Shown here: piece by piece, positions 34,475 through 43,462 of the stretch | Layout of the letters: every line of letters starts with the position of its first letter | How positions within the stretch are numbered: position 1 is the stretch's first letter | Assembly (NCBI GenBank): GCA_018500015.2 | Contig: JAHBAR020000014.1 | Span: 1-48,932, forward strand | DNA: 48,932 bases | Reading direction: 5' to 3' | Source of the DNA: Candidatus Kerfeldbacteria bacterium | GTDB lineage: Bacteria; Patescibacteriota; Patescibacteriia; UBA9570; XYC2-FULL-38-9 | The notes under the pieces: model-generated | Databases searched by the model: none | What the model saw: the letters and a program-made list of their open reading frames with translations, nothing else | What the model was told of the DNA's origin: nothing | Translations under genes and position numbers: made by a program

Positions 34475-34503
34475 TTGTTTTTTCGATTTGATTTTGGTAT
34501 AAT
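34475..34503 (+). promoter_or_regulatory. Promoter upstream of the beta-propeller gene
   Basis: TTGTTT-17-TATAAT, TGG preceding the -10. Confidence 0.6.
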
Positions 34504-34521
34504 ATATCAGACGAGTTACCT

Positions 34522-35784
34522 ATGGCATTATCTCCAACATCAAAAAAAATTTTATATACCGTCCTTCTTTTACTCGTGACAATTGCGATCGGGTATCTTT
34601 TATATATTGTTTTTATTTACACGCCTTCGTCCAATAATCAAAATACAAACGGCAACCGCAATATTACATTGCCAAATATTAATGAGCTTCTAAATACTAA
34701 TGGGTTGGTGAATACAGGTGGAAATACGAATGCCAACAGCAATGCAAACGGCAACCAAAATACAAATCAGGGCGGAACTCCGCAAGCCAATGGTGGCGCC
34801 ACACAAACAACGGTGCTCACACCAAACACAGTGACAGCAAACCCGACAGCGTCAACTGACGGTTCGGTCCGCTACTATGATCCCAACGATGGGAAATTCT
34901 ATCGTGTCGATAAAAATGGGAATATCACAGCCCTCTCTGATGTGCACTTTAATGGCGTAAGTAATGTGGTGTGGGGGAATAGTTCGAATCAGGTGATTAT
35001 GGAATTCCCTGATGGATCAAATGTGTACTATAACATCGACACCAAACGTCAGGTTACATTGCCAAAAGAGTTTGAAGAGATGGATTTTTCACCTTCCGAT
35101 AATCAAATCGCTTTTTTGTACATGCATCAAGATACTGAGCGCCGTGTTCTTGCTGTTTCAAGTCCTGATGGTTCTGGTGCTCGCACACTCGAATCGCTAG
35201 GTCAAAACGCAGATCATGTGATGGTCGATTGGTCGCCAACGGGCAAGGTTGCTGCAAGTTATTTTGAATTTATTGATGCCAATCGACAAACGTTAGGTTT
35301 TGTTGGTTTGAACAACGAGAATTTTAAAGGAACAGTTGTAGAGGGTAGGGGGTTGCGCAGTCAATATACACCTAACGGCAAGCAGTTATTATACAGCACC
35401 TATTCAGCAGAAACCGATTATAAGCCGGGATTGTGGGTTGTTGATGCTGATGGCGATAATATCGGTAAAAACAGAAAAGAGATCCAACTGAATACGTTTG
35501 CAGATAAATGTACCATTTCAAATAATTCTACAACGGCGTATTGTGGCGTGCCGATTGATCAAAAAAATGGATATGGATTAGATGATCGCTTGCTTGAAGG
35601 TGTGCCTGATGAGTTGTACGCTGTTGACCTGAACACAGGTGCAAGAACGCGCATTGCTGTTCCGGTTGATAGCAATGGCGATCCTGTATACTCCATGCAA
35701 AATCTTGTCGTGACTAGCGACGAATCCACATTGTATTTTCGTGATGTAACGACGGGTAAGATTGTTAAAATTTCTTTGAAATAG
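34522..35784 (+). CDS. Membrane-anchored protein with Asn-rich linker and WD40/TolB-like beta-propeller repeats
   Basis: N-terminal TM; NTNANSNANGNQNTNQ linker; repeated DFSPSDNQIAFLY / VDWSPTGKVAASYF blades. Confidence 0.65.
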   Translation: MALSPTSKKILYTVLLLLVTIAIGYLLYIVFIYTPSSNNQNTNGNRNITLPNINELLNTNGLVNTGGNTNANSNANGNQNTNQGGTPQANGGATQTTVLTPNTVTANPTASTDGSVRYYDPNDGKFYRVDKNGNITALSDVHFNGVSNVVWGNSSNQVIMEFPDGSNVYYNIDTKRQVTLPKEFEEMDFSPSDNQIAFLYMHQDTERRVLAVSSPDGSGARTLESLGQNADHVMVDWSPTGKVAASYFEFIDANRQTLGFVGLNNENFKGTVVEGRGLRSQYTPNGKQLLYSTYSAETDYKPGLWVVDADGDNIGKNRKEIQLNTFADKCTISNNSTTAYCGVPIDQKNGYGLDDRLLEGVPDELYAVDLNTGARTRIAVPVDSNGDPVYSMQNLVVTSDESTLYFRDVTTGKIVKISLK

Positions 35785-35785
35785 T

Positions 35786-36517
35786 ATGCAACGTATTTTT
35801 CATCCTCGCACACTGTTTGTTCTTGGTCTGATAGCTCTTGCTTTGCTCCTTTCTTTACTCATCATTATTGGTGATGCGTTTGAAGGTTCGTTTTGGAAAA
35901 ATTTTACTTCGCAAGATAACTCTATCAAAGAGCAGGTAAGTACCACTTCTGAACAGCCGGAGGATCCGTTGATTACAGTTGTACCAAAAGATGTGCGTGG
36001 AGGATACCCGCAGCCATTGCCAACCGATCCAAAGCGGGGCGCAACGAATCCTAAAGTGGTCATGATGATGTTTGGCGATTTTCAATGTGAGAATTGTAAA
36101 ACTACTGAAGAGGCGATTCGACAAATTCTCATTGAGTACCCAAACGATGTACAACAGGTGTGGAAAGATTTTCCTATTCCTTCTGCTCATCCGTATGCAG
36201 AGTCTGCGGCTATTGCGGCGCGTTGTGCTGGTGATCAAGGCAAATTTTGGGAGATGCACGATGCATTATTTGAGAAACAGGGCTTGATTGGTTTTCAATC
36301 GTATGCTGACTTTGCTTCTAGTGTAAACCTCAATGCCGATCAGTTCCAAGCATGTATAAATGGCTCTGATGCAAAATTGTTGGTTGTGCAAGGGTATATG
36401 ATTGCACGTTCTTTTAGCCTTACTGAGACTCCAACAGTGTACATTAACAAGACTCCGGTGGTGGGTGCACAGACAGTTGACCAGCTCAGACAATTGGTGC
36501 AAGATGCACTCAAATAG
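35786..36517 (+). CDS. Membrane-anchored DsbA-like thioredoxin-fold oxidoreductase
   Basis: MMFGDFQCENCKTTEEAI (CxxC at 36086-36097), VWKDFPIPSAHPYAESAAIAARCA, ETPTVYINKTPVVG. Confidence 0.88.
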   Translation: MQRIFHPRTLFVLGLIALALLLSLLIIIGDAFEGSFWKNFTSQDNSIKEQVSTTSEQPEDPLITVVPKDVRGGYPQPLPTDPKRGATNPKVVMMMFGDFQCENCKTTEEAIRQILIEYPNDVQQVWKDFPIPSAHPYAESAAIAARCAGDQGKFWEMHDALFEKQGLIGFQSYADFASSVNLNADQFQACINGSDAKLLVVQGYMIARSFSLTETPTVYINKTPVVGAQTVDQLRQLVQDALK

Positions 36518-36518
36518 T

Positions 36519-37466
36519 ATGTTTTCCGATATTTTTTCTCATATTATCCCCATTGCTCATGCCACAGTTGTTCCTCTTGAGGTAGGCATAGGCACTACAA
36601 GCTCTATTGCGAGCGATTGGCCGTTGTTAAACTATATTGGTGCAGTGTACACATTTGTCATCTCTGCAATTGGTATCGTTGCTGCGGCAATGATTATGTT
36701 CAATGGTTTGCGTTGGGCTTCAGCAGCAGGAAATTCTGAACAAATTTCAAGTGCAAAAGCAGGTATTACGAGCGCGGTGGTTGGTTTGATTTTAGCGCTT
36801 GGTTCGTATGTCATCCTCAATACACTGAATCCTGCCTTTGTGAATTTGCAAAACCTCGATATGCAACAGCTCACATTCCCAGCGTCAGAAACAGCCGATG
36901 GTGATGGATCAGGGTATGGCACTGGCGATAGTGGCACCAGTGATTTTTCAACCTGCACGAAGTCCTCTCTTGCTTGTCTAAAGAGTACGTATGAGTGGTT
37001 GAAAACTGACACTATTGCCGACATTACTTCCTCTATGGGTGGACATTTACGCACCCTCACTGTGTATGATGGTACGGGTAACACCATTACATTACGTGTT
37101 CACGAAGATGTCGAAGCTGATATGACTGCGGTGTTTGCTGAGATTGAAGCAAGCAATACATCGCGTACTGACAAATATCCTATTCGGGCAAGTGATACAG
37201 CGGCGTATGCTGGGGCTCGTGCAAATGTAAATAACCCTTCTTGTCCAAGCATGCACTCTTTTGGCTTATCTATTGATGTAAATTGGACGACAAATCCAAA
37301 CTGTCCAAAGAGTTCCGCGTGTTATTCTGATGCTTCAAAGCATGACATCCCGGATTGGGTTGTTAGTATTTTTAAGAGTCATAATTTTAACTGGGGAGGA
37401 GACTGGTCAAGCGTGCATGACTACATGCATTTTGACTGGAATGGTGGTGCACGGTGCGGAAGTTGA
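36519..37466 (+). CDS. VirB2/TrbC-like two-TM segment fused to M15 (VanY/DD-peptidase-like) domain
   Basis: FVISAIGIVAAAMIMFNGLRWASAAGN...AVVGLILALGSYVILNTLNP, then SMHSFGLSIDVNW and HDYMHFDWNG zinc-ligand motifs. Confidence 0.75.
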   Translation: MFSDIFSHIIPIAHATVVPLEVGIGTTSSIASDWPLLNYIGAVYTFVISAIGIVAAAMIMFNGLRWASAAGNSEQISSAKAGITSAVVGLILALGSYVILNTLNPAFVNLQNLDMQQLTFPASETADGDGSGYGTGDSGTSDFSTCTKSSLACLKSTYEWLKTDTIADITSSMGGHLRTLTVYDGTGNTITLRVHEDVEADMTAVFAEIEASNTSRTDKYPIRASDTAAYAGARANVNNPSCPSMHSFGLSIDVNWTTNPNCPKSSACYSDASKHDIPDWVVSIFKSHNFNWGGDWSSVHDYMHFDWNGGARCGS

Positions 37467-37470
37467 CGCT

Positions 37471-38811
37471 ATGGCTCTTTTTGCCTGTTCTCATTGTGAT
37501 GCTCAGTCTCAAAAATGGTCTGGGCGATGTGTTGAATGTGGTTCGTGGGGCACGCTTGGTGCCGCTCCTGAACAATCTGCTCTTGTAACCACAAAACAAA
37601 AAACACAAGCTGCTGTGGCGCATGTGCCTGCAGGTAAAACCATTCCATTTACCACCAAAGCTGCTGTACATGTGGAGCGTATGAAGACTGGAATAAATGA
37701 GGTGGACCGTGTTTTTGGTGGTGGGATTGTTCCGGGCTCTTTGATGTTACTTGGTGGCGATCCGGGCATTGGCAAGTCCACGCTCGTTGCACAAATTGCG
37801 GGAGCATTGAAGAACACTGTACTCTATGTTTCTGGCGAAGAGTCGTTTGAACAAGTACAGATGCGTTTTGATCGTTTGGGAATTGACCAAAAGTACATTT
37901 CTTTTTTGCCCGAAGAGCAGGTTGAGATTATCTGCAAAACTGTACAAGAGCAAAAGCCGGCCTTCGTGATTATTGATTCTATTCAGACAGTGGCCACTGC
38001 CGCTGTAGAAAGCGAGCCCGGGAGCGTTCAACAAATTAAAGCGTCAACTGTGCGTTTCCTAGAAGTCGCAAAGTCATCGCGGATTCCTATGTTGTTGATC
38101 GGTCATGTCACAAAAGGTGGGGAATTGGGCGGTCCAAAGACGCTCGAGCACATTGTTGATGTTGTGTGTTATCTTGAAGGTGACAGCACTCATCAGTTTA
38201 GAGTATTACGTTCGGCAAAGAATCGTTTTGGATCAACAGCCGAGGTTGGGATTTTTGAAATGCAGAATAAAGGTTTACAGGAAGTGTCTAACCCTTCAGA
38301 ACGTTTGATGAAAGAGCGAGAACAGCACGCCGGCTCTATTGTGGGTTGTGTTGTTGAGGGCAGCCGTGTGCTCCTTGTTGAGGTGCAGGCATTAGTGAAC
38401 AGAACTGCGTTTGGTTTTCCGCAACGTAAAGCGTCAGGGTTTGATTTAAATCGTTTGCATGTCTTGCTTGCTGTGCTGCATAAACGCGCACATATTGATC
38501 TCTCTCAACATGATGTGTACGTGAACTTAGTTGGTGGCATGCGAATGGATGACCCTGCGCTTGATCTGGCGGTGTGCGCTGCGATTGTGTCTGCTTTGTA
38601 TGATGTTGTGGCCGATCAAAAGACCATTGTGTGGGGCGAAGTTGGGTTGAGTGGAGAGGTACGCACAGCGCCACATGAAAGTCAGCGCTTATCCGAGGGC
38701 AAGCGTTTTGGTTGTACACATCCTATATACCGTAAAACTTCAGCAACTATTGATGCGGCGCTTCGTGATGCGCAATTACTCAAGGTGAAGAGCTCTGTTC
38801 GCTCGTCCTGA
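37471..38811 (+). CDS. radA: DNA repair protein RadA
   Basis: CSHCDAQSQKWSGRCVECGSWGT zinc finger; GGDPGIGKSTL; AKNRFG motif; Lon-like C-terminus. Confidence 0.96.
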   Translation: MALFACSHCDAQSQKWSGRCVECGSWGTLGAAPEQSALVTTKQKTQAAVAHVPAGKTIPFTTKAAVHVERMKTGINEVDRVFGGGIVPGSLMLLGGDPGIGKSTLVAQIAGALKNTVLYVSGEESFEQVQMRFDRLGIDQKYISFLPEEQVEIICKTVQEQKPAFVIIDSIQTVATAAVESEPGSVQQIKASTVRFLEVAKSSRIPMLLIGHVTKGGELGGPKTLEHIVDVVCYLEGDSTHQFRVLRSAKNRFGSTAEVGIFEMQNKGLQEVSNPSERLMKEREQHAGSIVGCVVEGSRVLLVEVQALVNRTAFGFPQRKASGFDLNRLHVLLAVLHKRAHIDLSQHDVYVNLVGGMRMDDPALDLAVCAAIVSALYDVVADQKTIVWGEVGLSGEVRTAPHESQRLSEGKRFGCTHPIYRKTSATIDAALRDAQLLKVKSSVRSS

Positions 38812-40770
38812 ATATACACTCTCCTCTTGTGCAATGAGGTGTGCTTGTGTGACAAGCTCTGGATAGCGGAGGGCATAGCTGATAATTTCCGAAGCGCCTG
38901 ACTGTTCTATACCAAGTAGGTTGCCAGCCCCTCTATGCTCGGCATCGTAACGCGCAAGTTCAAATCCGGAGCGTGTTTTTGAAAAGAATGCTAAGCGTTT
39001 TTGCGCTCCTGCATCACGACGCTGTGTTGTGACAATACAGTATGACTGAATGTGTGAACGCCCCACGCGCCCCCGCAGCTGGTGAAGTGTAGCGAGCCCA
39101 AATCGGTCGGCATCTTCAATGACAATAATTGATGCGTGAGGAACGTCTACGCCAACTTCCACTACAGTTGTGCTAATGATGACATCAAGCTCACGACTTC
39201 TAAATGCGTGCATAATGTGTTGTTGCTCATTTTTTTTGAGCTTGCCATGCAAAACACCAATACGAGCCTGTGGAAGATGTGGGCGAAGTTGTTCGCGAAC
39301 CCGTTCTACAGACGCAACAGAAAGTACATCTGACGGATCAATGAGTGGACAAACAACAAACACACCTTCTCCAGCATCAATATGTTTTTGTAAAAAATTG
39401 TAGAGCAAAGGTCGCTTCTCTTCATTCATGAGTCGAGTGATAATCGGCTTTCGACCATGCGGCAGAGAGGTGATGGTCGAAATTGCCAACTTACCGAATA
39501 TTGAAAGTGCGAGTGTGCGTGGAATTGGTGTTGCCGTCAGCGAAAGAAAATGTGGGACACGAACTCCAGAAGAGAGGAGTTGAGCGCGTTGCAGCACACC
39601 AAAACGATGTTGCTCATCAACAATCACTAGACCCAAAGAACGAAAGGAGGCAGTTTTGTTGAGTAGGGCGTGTGTGCCGATAATCAGATCGGCGCGCTGA
39701 AGCTCTTGTTCCGTAGCTTGATGATTATGTGTGTGAAGCACAACAGTATATCCGGTGTGTTCTAGGGCGCGTGTAAATGATTGGAGATGTTGCTGTGCCA
39801 AAATGTCTGTGGGTGCTACACACGCTACTTGATGTCCGGCACGAATTATTGCAATGCTCGCAAGCGCTGCAACAATTGTTTTGCCTGATCCGACTTCTCC
39901 GCAGAGCATGCGAATCATTGGGGTGTCTTGAGAGAGGTCTTGGATAATATCCCACAGTGCTTTTTTTTGATCAGGTGTCAGTTGAAATTGAAGAGTGTGT
40001 AGATGCTCTTTTAACTCCTCGATAGGAAAGGCGCATGCCGGGGCCCGACCAACCACATCTTCTGCACGCGTTGCATTCATTGCCATCATCCAGTCAATGA
40101 GGCGCGAAAGAACAATGCGTCTTTGCGCCTGTGTGTAGAATGCCACAGAGGTGGGTTGATGAATTTCTGTGAGAGCCTCTTTGATGCTCTGAAGATTATG
40201 TTTTGCAGACACTTGAAGAGGAATGTCTTCATTCATCGCAGGAATAATTGCTAACGCTTGGCGTATCATCGAGCGCACCTGATGCTGTTTTAGTGTGCTG
40301 TGTAGTGGATACACCGGTACGATTTTTTTTGCAAATTGTTGATGCGTAAGAGTATCAACAAAGGGGTTGGTGAAAAAGGGCAGACTACCCTTCATGGTGA
40401 TTTTGCCTGATAAAAAAAGCTCTTCACCATTTTTAATTTTTTGTACAATATATGGTTGATTAAACCATACGCATTGGATGCTTCCGCTTTCGTCAGCAAC
40501 TAAAGCCTCCACAACAGTTTTACGTTGTCGTGTTTTTCGTGCACGCGACTGTTGCACATTGCAACGAATAGTGTATATGCCTGTGGTATGAATATCAGCT
40601 ATGGCAACCACATGACTGCGATCTTCATAGTTTGCAGGGAAATACCATATAAGATCTTCAAGGGTGTGCACATCATGTTCCGCAAATAATGCAGCGGTTT
40701 TGGCACCAACTCCTTGCAGCGCGGTGAGTGGGCTTCTTGGGGTTAATGCTCCGCCCACAGCGCTCGGCAT
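38776..40770 (-). CDS. recG: ATP-dependent DNA helicase RecG
   Basis: LCGEVGSGKTIVA, VDEQHRFGV, SLTATPIPRTLALSIFG, DRFGLATLHQLRGRVGRS. Confidence 0.95.
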   Translation of the reverse strand: MPSAVGGALTPRSPLTALQGVGAKTAALFAEHDVHTLEDLIWYFPANYEDRSHVVAIADIHTTGIYTIRCNVQQSRARKTRQRKTVVEALVADESGSIQCVWFNQPYIVQKIKNGEELFLSGKITMKGSLPFFTNPFVDTLTHQQFAKKIVPVYPLHSTLKQHQVRSMIRQALAIIPAMNEDIPLQVSAKHNLQSIKEALTEIHQPTSVAFYTQAQRRIVLSRLIDWMMAMNATRAEDVVGRAPACAFPIEELKEHLHTLQFQLTPDQKKALWDIIQDLSQDTPMIRMLCGEVGSGKTIVAALASIAIIRAGHQVACVAPTDILAQQHLQSFTRALEHTGYTVVLHTHNHQATEQELQRADLIIGTHALLNKTASFRSLGLVIVDEQHRFGVLQRAQLLSSGVRVPHFLSLTATPIPRTLALSIFGKLAISTITSLPHGRKPIITRLMNEEKRPLLYNFLQKHIDAGEGVFVVCPLIDPSDVLSVASVERVREQLRPHLPQARIGVLHGKLKKNEQQHIMHAFRSRELDVIISTTVVEVGVDVPHASIIVIEDADRFGLATLHQLRGRVGRSHIQSYCIVTTQRRDAGAQKRLAFFSKTRSGFELARYDAEHRGAGNLLGIEQSGASEIISYALRYPELVTQAHLIAQEESVYSGRANRALHLE

Positions 40771-40771
40771 A

Positions 40772-41710
40772 TTATTGTACTGTAGGTACGTTCACTTTGT
40801 TTATGTTAATTTCACGTTGAAAACAGGTGCGCGAAGCATCATGCTTCCATTCATCTGTATATGTAAGGTATCCGCTGTGAGCGTAGTCATACTTAGGAGC
40901 GCGTGATGCGCCTTCCTTCCCCTCTGTTTCGAAATTAGCGCAGAGCTGGAACGCTGTTGTGGATGTAGCGACGTATTCATACCCAGCATCGGTTTTTGGA
41001 TCTGTTGGTACAGTTATGAAATCATTTTTGAGATCTTCAAGAGAGGTTGGAACAGTTGAATGTTCGTTATAGTATTGATAGATGTAGCTTTGAATATTTT
41101 GCAGATCGTTCAACCGCGTTTCATCATTCTGTACTTTACGTTGATGTGCCGGTGTGCCGATAATTGACACTCCAATAATAAGCATTGCAAGTGTTACTAC
41201 CGCAGTTGTGATCCATGCAACATGAACAACGGCTCGCCCTTTTTTCATTTCGCGTTTCATGTCCCAACGATAGTATGCACCAATAGCAAAAGCAAGAAGG
41301 ATGAGTACAGCAAGTTTGCATGTAAATGCAACAGTGAGCTCACCATTATAAAAATTGTACACGATGGAAATCAAACTGCCGATAATGGTGATTGCTGCAG
41401 AAAAAAGTGTAAATGAAAGCAACCAACGTCGTACCCAGATATGCTGTAGAGATTCATCGCGCGTAATATCTTTGTAAATATATCGACTCACAATTAAAAA
41501 AACGGGGATACAGACAACGAGGACTGAGCTTGTCCAACGGATTGTCGAGTAATTATTTAGCACGTACTCTGCGGTGCCATCTGGAAATAGACGATCAATG
41601 TACAAAAAGGCAAGTTGAATCATCGCGATGAGATTCATAAATAACATGCCAATGAGCAGCAGGTGTAAAAACACATGCTTTGCTGTTGAGGGGTGGTGAT
41701 GTGTAGTCAT
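40772..41710 (-). CDS. DUF5671-like polytopic membrane protein with soluble C-terminus
   Basis: Repeated TM helices with RYIYKDITRDESLQHIWVRRW; start ATG 41710 rather than the 41740 alternative. Confidence 0.6.
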   Translation of the reverse strand: MTTHHHPSTAKHVFLHLLLIGMLFMNLIAMIQLAFLYIDRLFPDGTAEYVLNNYSTIRWTSSVLVVCIPVFLIVSRYIYKDITRDESLQHIWVRRWLLSFTLFSAAITIIGSLISIVYNFYNGELTVAFTCKLAVLILLAFAIGAYYRWDMKREMKKGRAVVHVAWITTAVVTLAMLIIGVSIIGTPAHQRKVQNDETRLNDLQNIQSYIYQYYNEHSTVPTSLEDLKNDFITVPTDPKTDAGYEYVATSTTAFQLCANFETEGKEGASRAPKYDYAHSGYLTYTDEWKHDASRTCFQREININKVNVPTVQ

Positions 41711-41737
41711 GGATATAGTATATCTGTTTGCGCAAAA

Positions 41738-41769
41738 CAAAAACAGGGGCTTGACGACTCCTGTTTTTG
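41738..41769 (-). terminator. Hairpin terminator downstream of the ATP-grasp gene
   Basis: Minus strand CAAAAACAGG-(12 nt)-CCTGTTTTTG followed by TTTTG. Confidence 0.7.
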
Positions 41770-41776
41770 GTGAAGA

Positions 41777-41815
41777 TTAATGGCCAAGAAGATGGCCGCG
41801 AAGATGACCTAACAT
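41777..41815 (-). CDS. Candidate 12-codon micro-ORF MLGHLRGHLLGH
   Basis: ATG TTA GGT CAT CTT CGC GGC CAT CTT CTT GGC CAT TAA, 12 nt after the ATP-grasp stop and before the terminator; speculative. Confidence 0.3.
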   Translation of the reverse strand: MLGHLRGHLLGH

Positions 41816-41827
41816 AGGTTTTTGCGG

Positions 41828-43057
41828 TTAATTTACGTTATTAGTATAGCGCATTTTACGCTGTGTTGTCAATCGAGGGATGACATAATCAAGTAAAGCA
41901 GCGGCAATATTGTGAAATTCACCTGTGACAATGGGTGGATGATGGAGGTCGATAGAAGGGAGGGAGTTGAGCTCAATGACACCGCATCGTTGCTCTTTCC
42001 ATGAGGCGCTAATATCTGGTGCAATAAAATCAATTCCAATTGTTGGGAACTCCTGCAGAGCTTTGGCGATTTTTTCAAACAGAGCAACGTTGTCTGGATG
42101 CACAGAGCGAGTCACGTCGATTACTCTCGCGCCAAAGGCAAGGTTAATTTTCCATACTAATGGGATTGTTTCGCCGGCGCTGAGTACAGTATCTTGGGAG
42201 ACGCTCATGCGGTCAGGGGAGAGTTCGGGGATTTCAGAGAGTGTGTAGCCAAGCGATAGGAGAAGTTGTTTGCGTTCGTTGTCGCTCTCAGCAAACAGCT
42301 CGCGTACAGTACGTGTCCCGTCGCCCGTCATTGTTGGTGGTTTGCGGTGTCCGCAGGCGATGAGCTTTGGGCCAACAGTTGTAGCACGATAGAGCTTACC
42401 TTCAATATACTGCTCTACAATAACAGAGGTTGAAATTTGCTTGGCGCATGTAAACCCTTTGCGTAGCTCCTCTTCGTTTTTAATATTGACTGTTGTGTGT
42501 GCGCTCAAGCTTCCGCGACGCGGCTTAGTGATCACCGGATACCCTACGCGCTCCGCAAATGCAACTGCGTCCTTTAGGCGAGAAAAACTTTGACCTTGAG
42601 GAACGGGCACGCCAAGATCGCTGCATATTTTTTTTGCAGCCTCTTTATCATCAATATCTTGTGTTGTCTGTATTGGATCAATTCCGGGCAAGCCTTCAAA
42701 TTCATGTTTACTTGTTCCTGTGTTGAGGACAAACATGTTGGTCACTTGTCCAAAGAAGGTGTATGCCTGAATATCCATGCCGCGTGTACGCGCCTCTTCT
42801 TCAACCACGCGCGTGCGTTGGTGAATGTGCAATTTTTCTGAGAATGGTTGCAGCTTGAGAAGGTGCGTAACTTTCATTATGCGAAAAATACCACCCATAA
42901 TGACTTTTTGCAGTACGGCATCAATACGTTTAGGCACAATGCGTTGGACGCTGTTCTCAAGCACATCTTGGATGATGCCAAGTGTTTTTTCTGAAGCGTG
43001 ATTGAGTTGGTGAGTGGGCGAACAGTCTTGGCAGAACCGTTTAGCAGCATGCGACAT
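41828..43057 (-). CDS. Cyanophycin-synthetase-like ATP-grasp ligase
   Basis: VITKPRRGSLSAHTTVNI, VIVEQYIEGKLYRATTVGPKLIACGHRKPPTMTGDGTRTVREL, GIDFIAPDI..VIELNSLPSIDLHHPP. Confidence 0.8.
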   Translation of the reverse strand: MSHAAKRFCQDCSPTHQLNHASEKTLGIIQDVLENSVQRIVPKRIDAVLQKVIMGGIFRIMKVTHLLKLQPFSEKLHIHQRTRVVEEEARTRGMDIQAYTFFGQVTNMFVLNTGTSKHEFEGLPGIDPIQTTQDIDDKEAAKKICSDLGVPVPQGQSFSRLKDAVAFAERVGYPVITKPRRGSLSAHTTVNIKNEEELRKGFTCAKQISTSVIVEQYIEGKLYRATTVGPKLIACGHRKPPTMTGDGTRTVRELFAESDNERKQLLLSLGYTLSEIPELSPDRMSVSQDTVLSAGETIPLVWKINLAFGARVIDVTRSVHPDNVALFEKIAKALQEFPTIGIDFIAPDISASWKEQRCGVIELNSLPSIDLHHPPIVTGEFHNIAAALLDYVIPRLTTQRKMRYTNNVN

Positions 43058-43086
43058 AGGTAATTGTGATAAAGATTTCAGCTCAC

Positions 43087-43115
43087 AGTGTACTAAAAAA
43101 TGTCGCTTTTTTCAA
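43087..43115 (-). promoter_or_regulatory. Promoter of the ATP-grasp gene
   Basis: Minus strand TTGAAA-17-TACACT. Confidence 0.5.
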
Positions 43116-43141
43116 ACCATGCCTCGTCTTACCCCTATTGT

Positions 43142-43420
43142 TTAGATAACCCCAATGAGCAAGCCGCCACACAACGCAACCCACCAAAACAGCGCACCCT
43201 CTAAGTGAAAATAGGAGAGCGTTTTTTTTAATAACCATGCGTAGAGTATGGCGAGGGCAGCATGCAGAGCAACCACAGCAAGTGTGAGCTCGATGCTTGA
43301 TGTGGTGGTGTTAAAAATGTATAGAGTAAGAATGGTGATGTACCCAACAATCCACAGCACTGGTGAACCTCCTTTTTTAATACCCCACGCAAGGCATAAG
43401 AGAAGTACAATCTTTATCAT
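43142..43420 (-). CDS. Small membrane protein
   Basis: MIKIVLLLCLAWGIKKGG...; about three TM helices; ATG 43420 preferred. Confidence 0.55.
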   Translation of the reverse strand: MIKIVLLLCLAWGIKKGGSPVLWIVGYITILTLYIFNTTTSSIELTLAVVALHAALAILYAWLLKKTLSYFHLEGALFWWVALCGGLLIGVI

Positions 43421-43462
43421 GCGCTGTAGTATATCAAAATATGCTAAACTACCCATAGAAGT

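Noticed and set aside
41781-41813. Plus-strand 10-codon ORF MAKKMAAKMT
   Set aside because: Opposite strand to the adjacent gene, with no promoter or conservation evidence; the minus-strand micro-ORF is better placed but is itself only tentative
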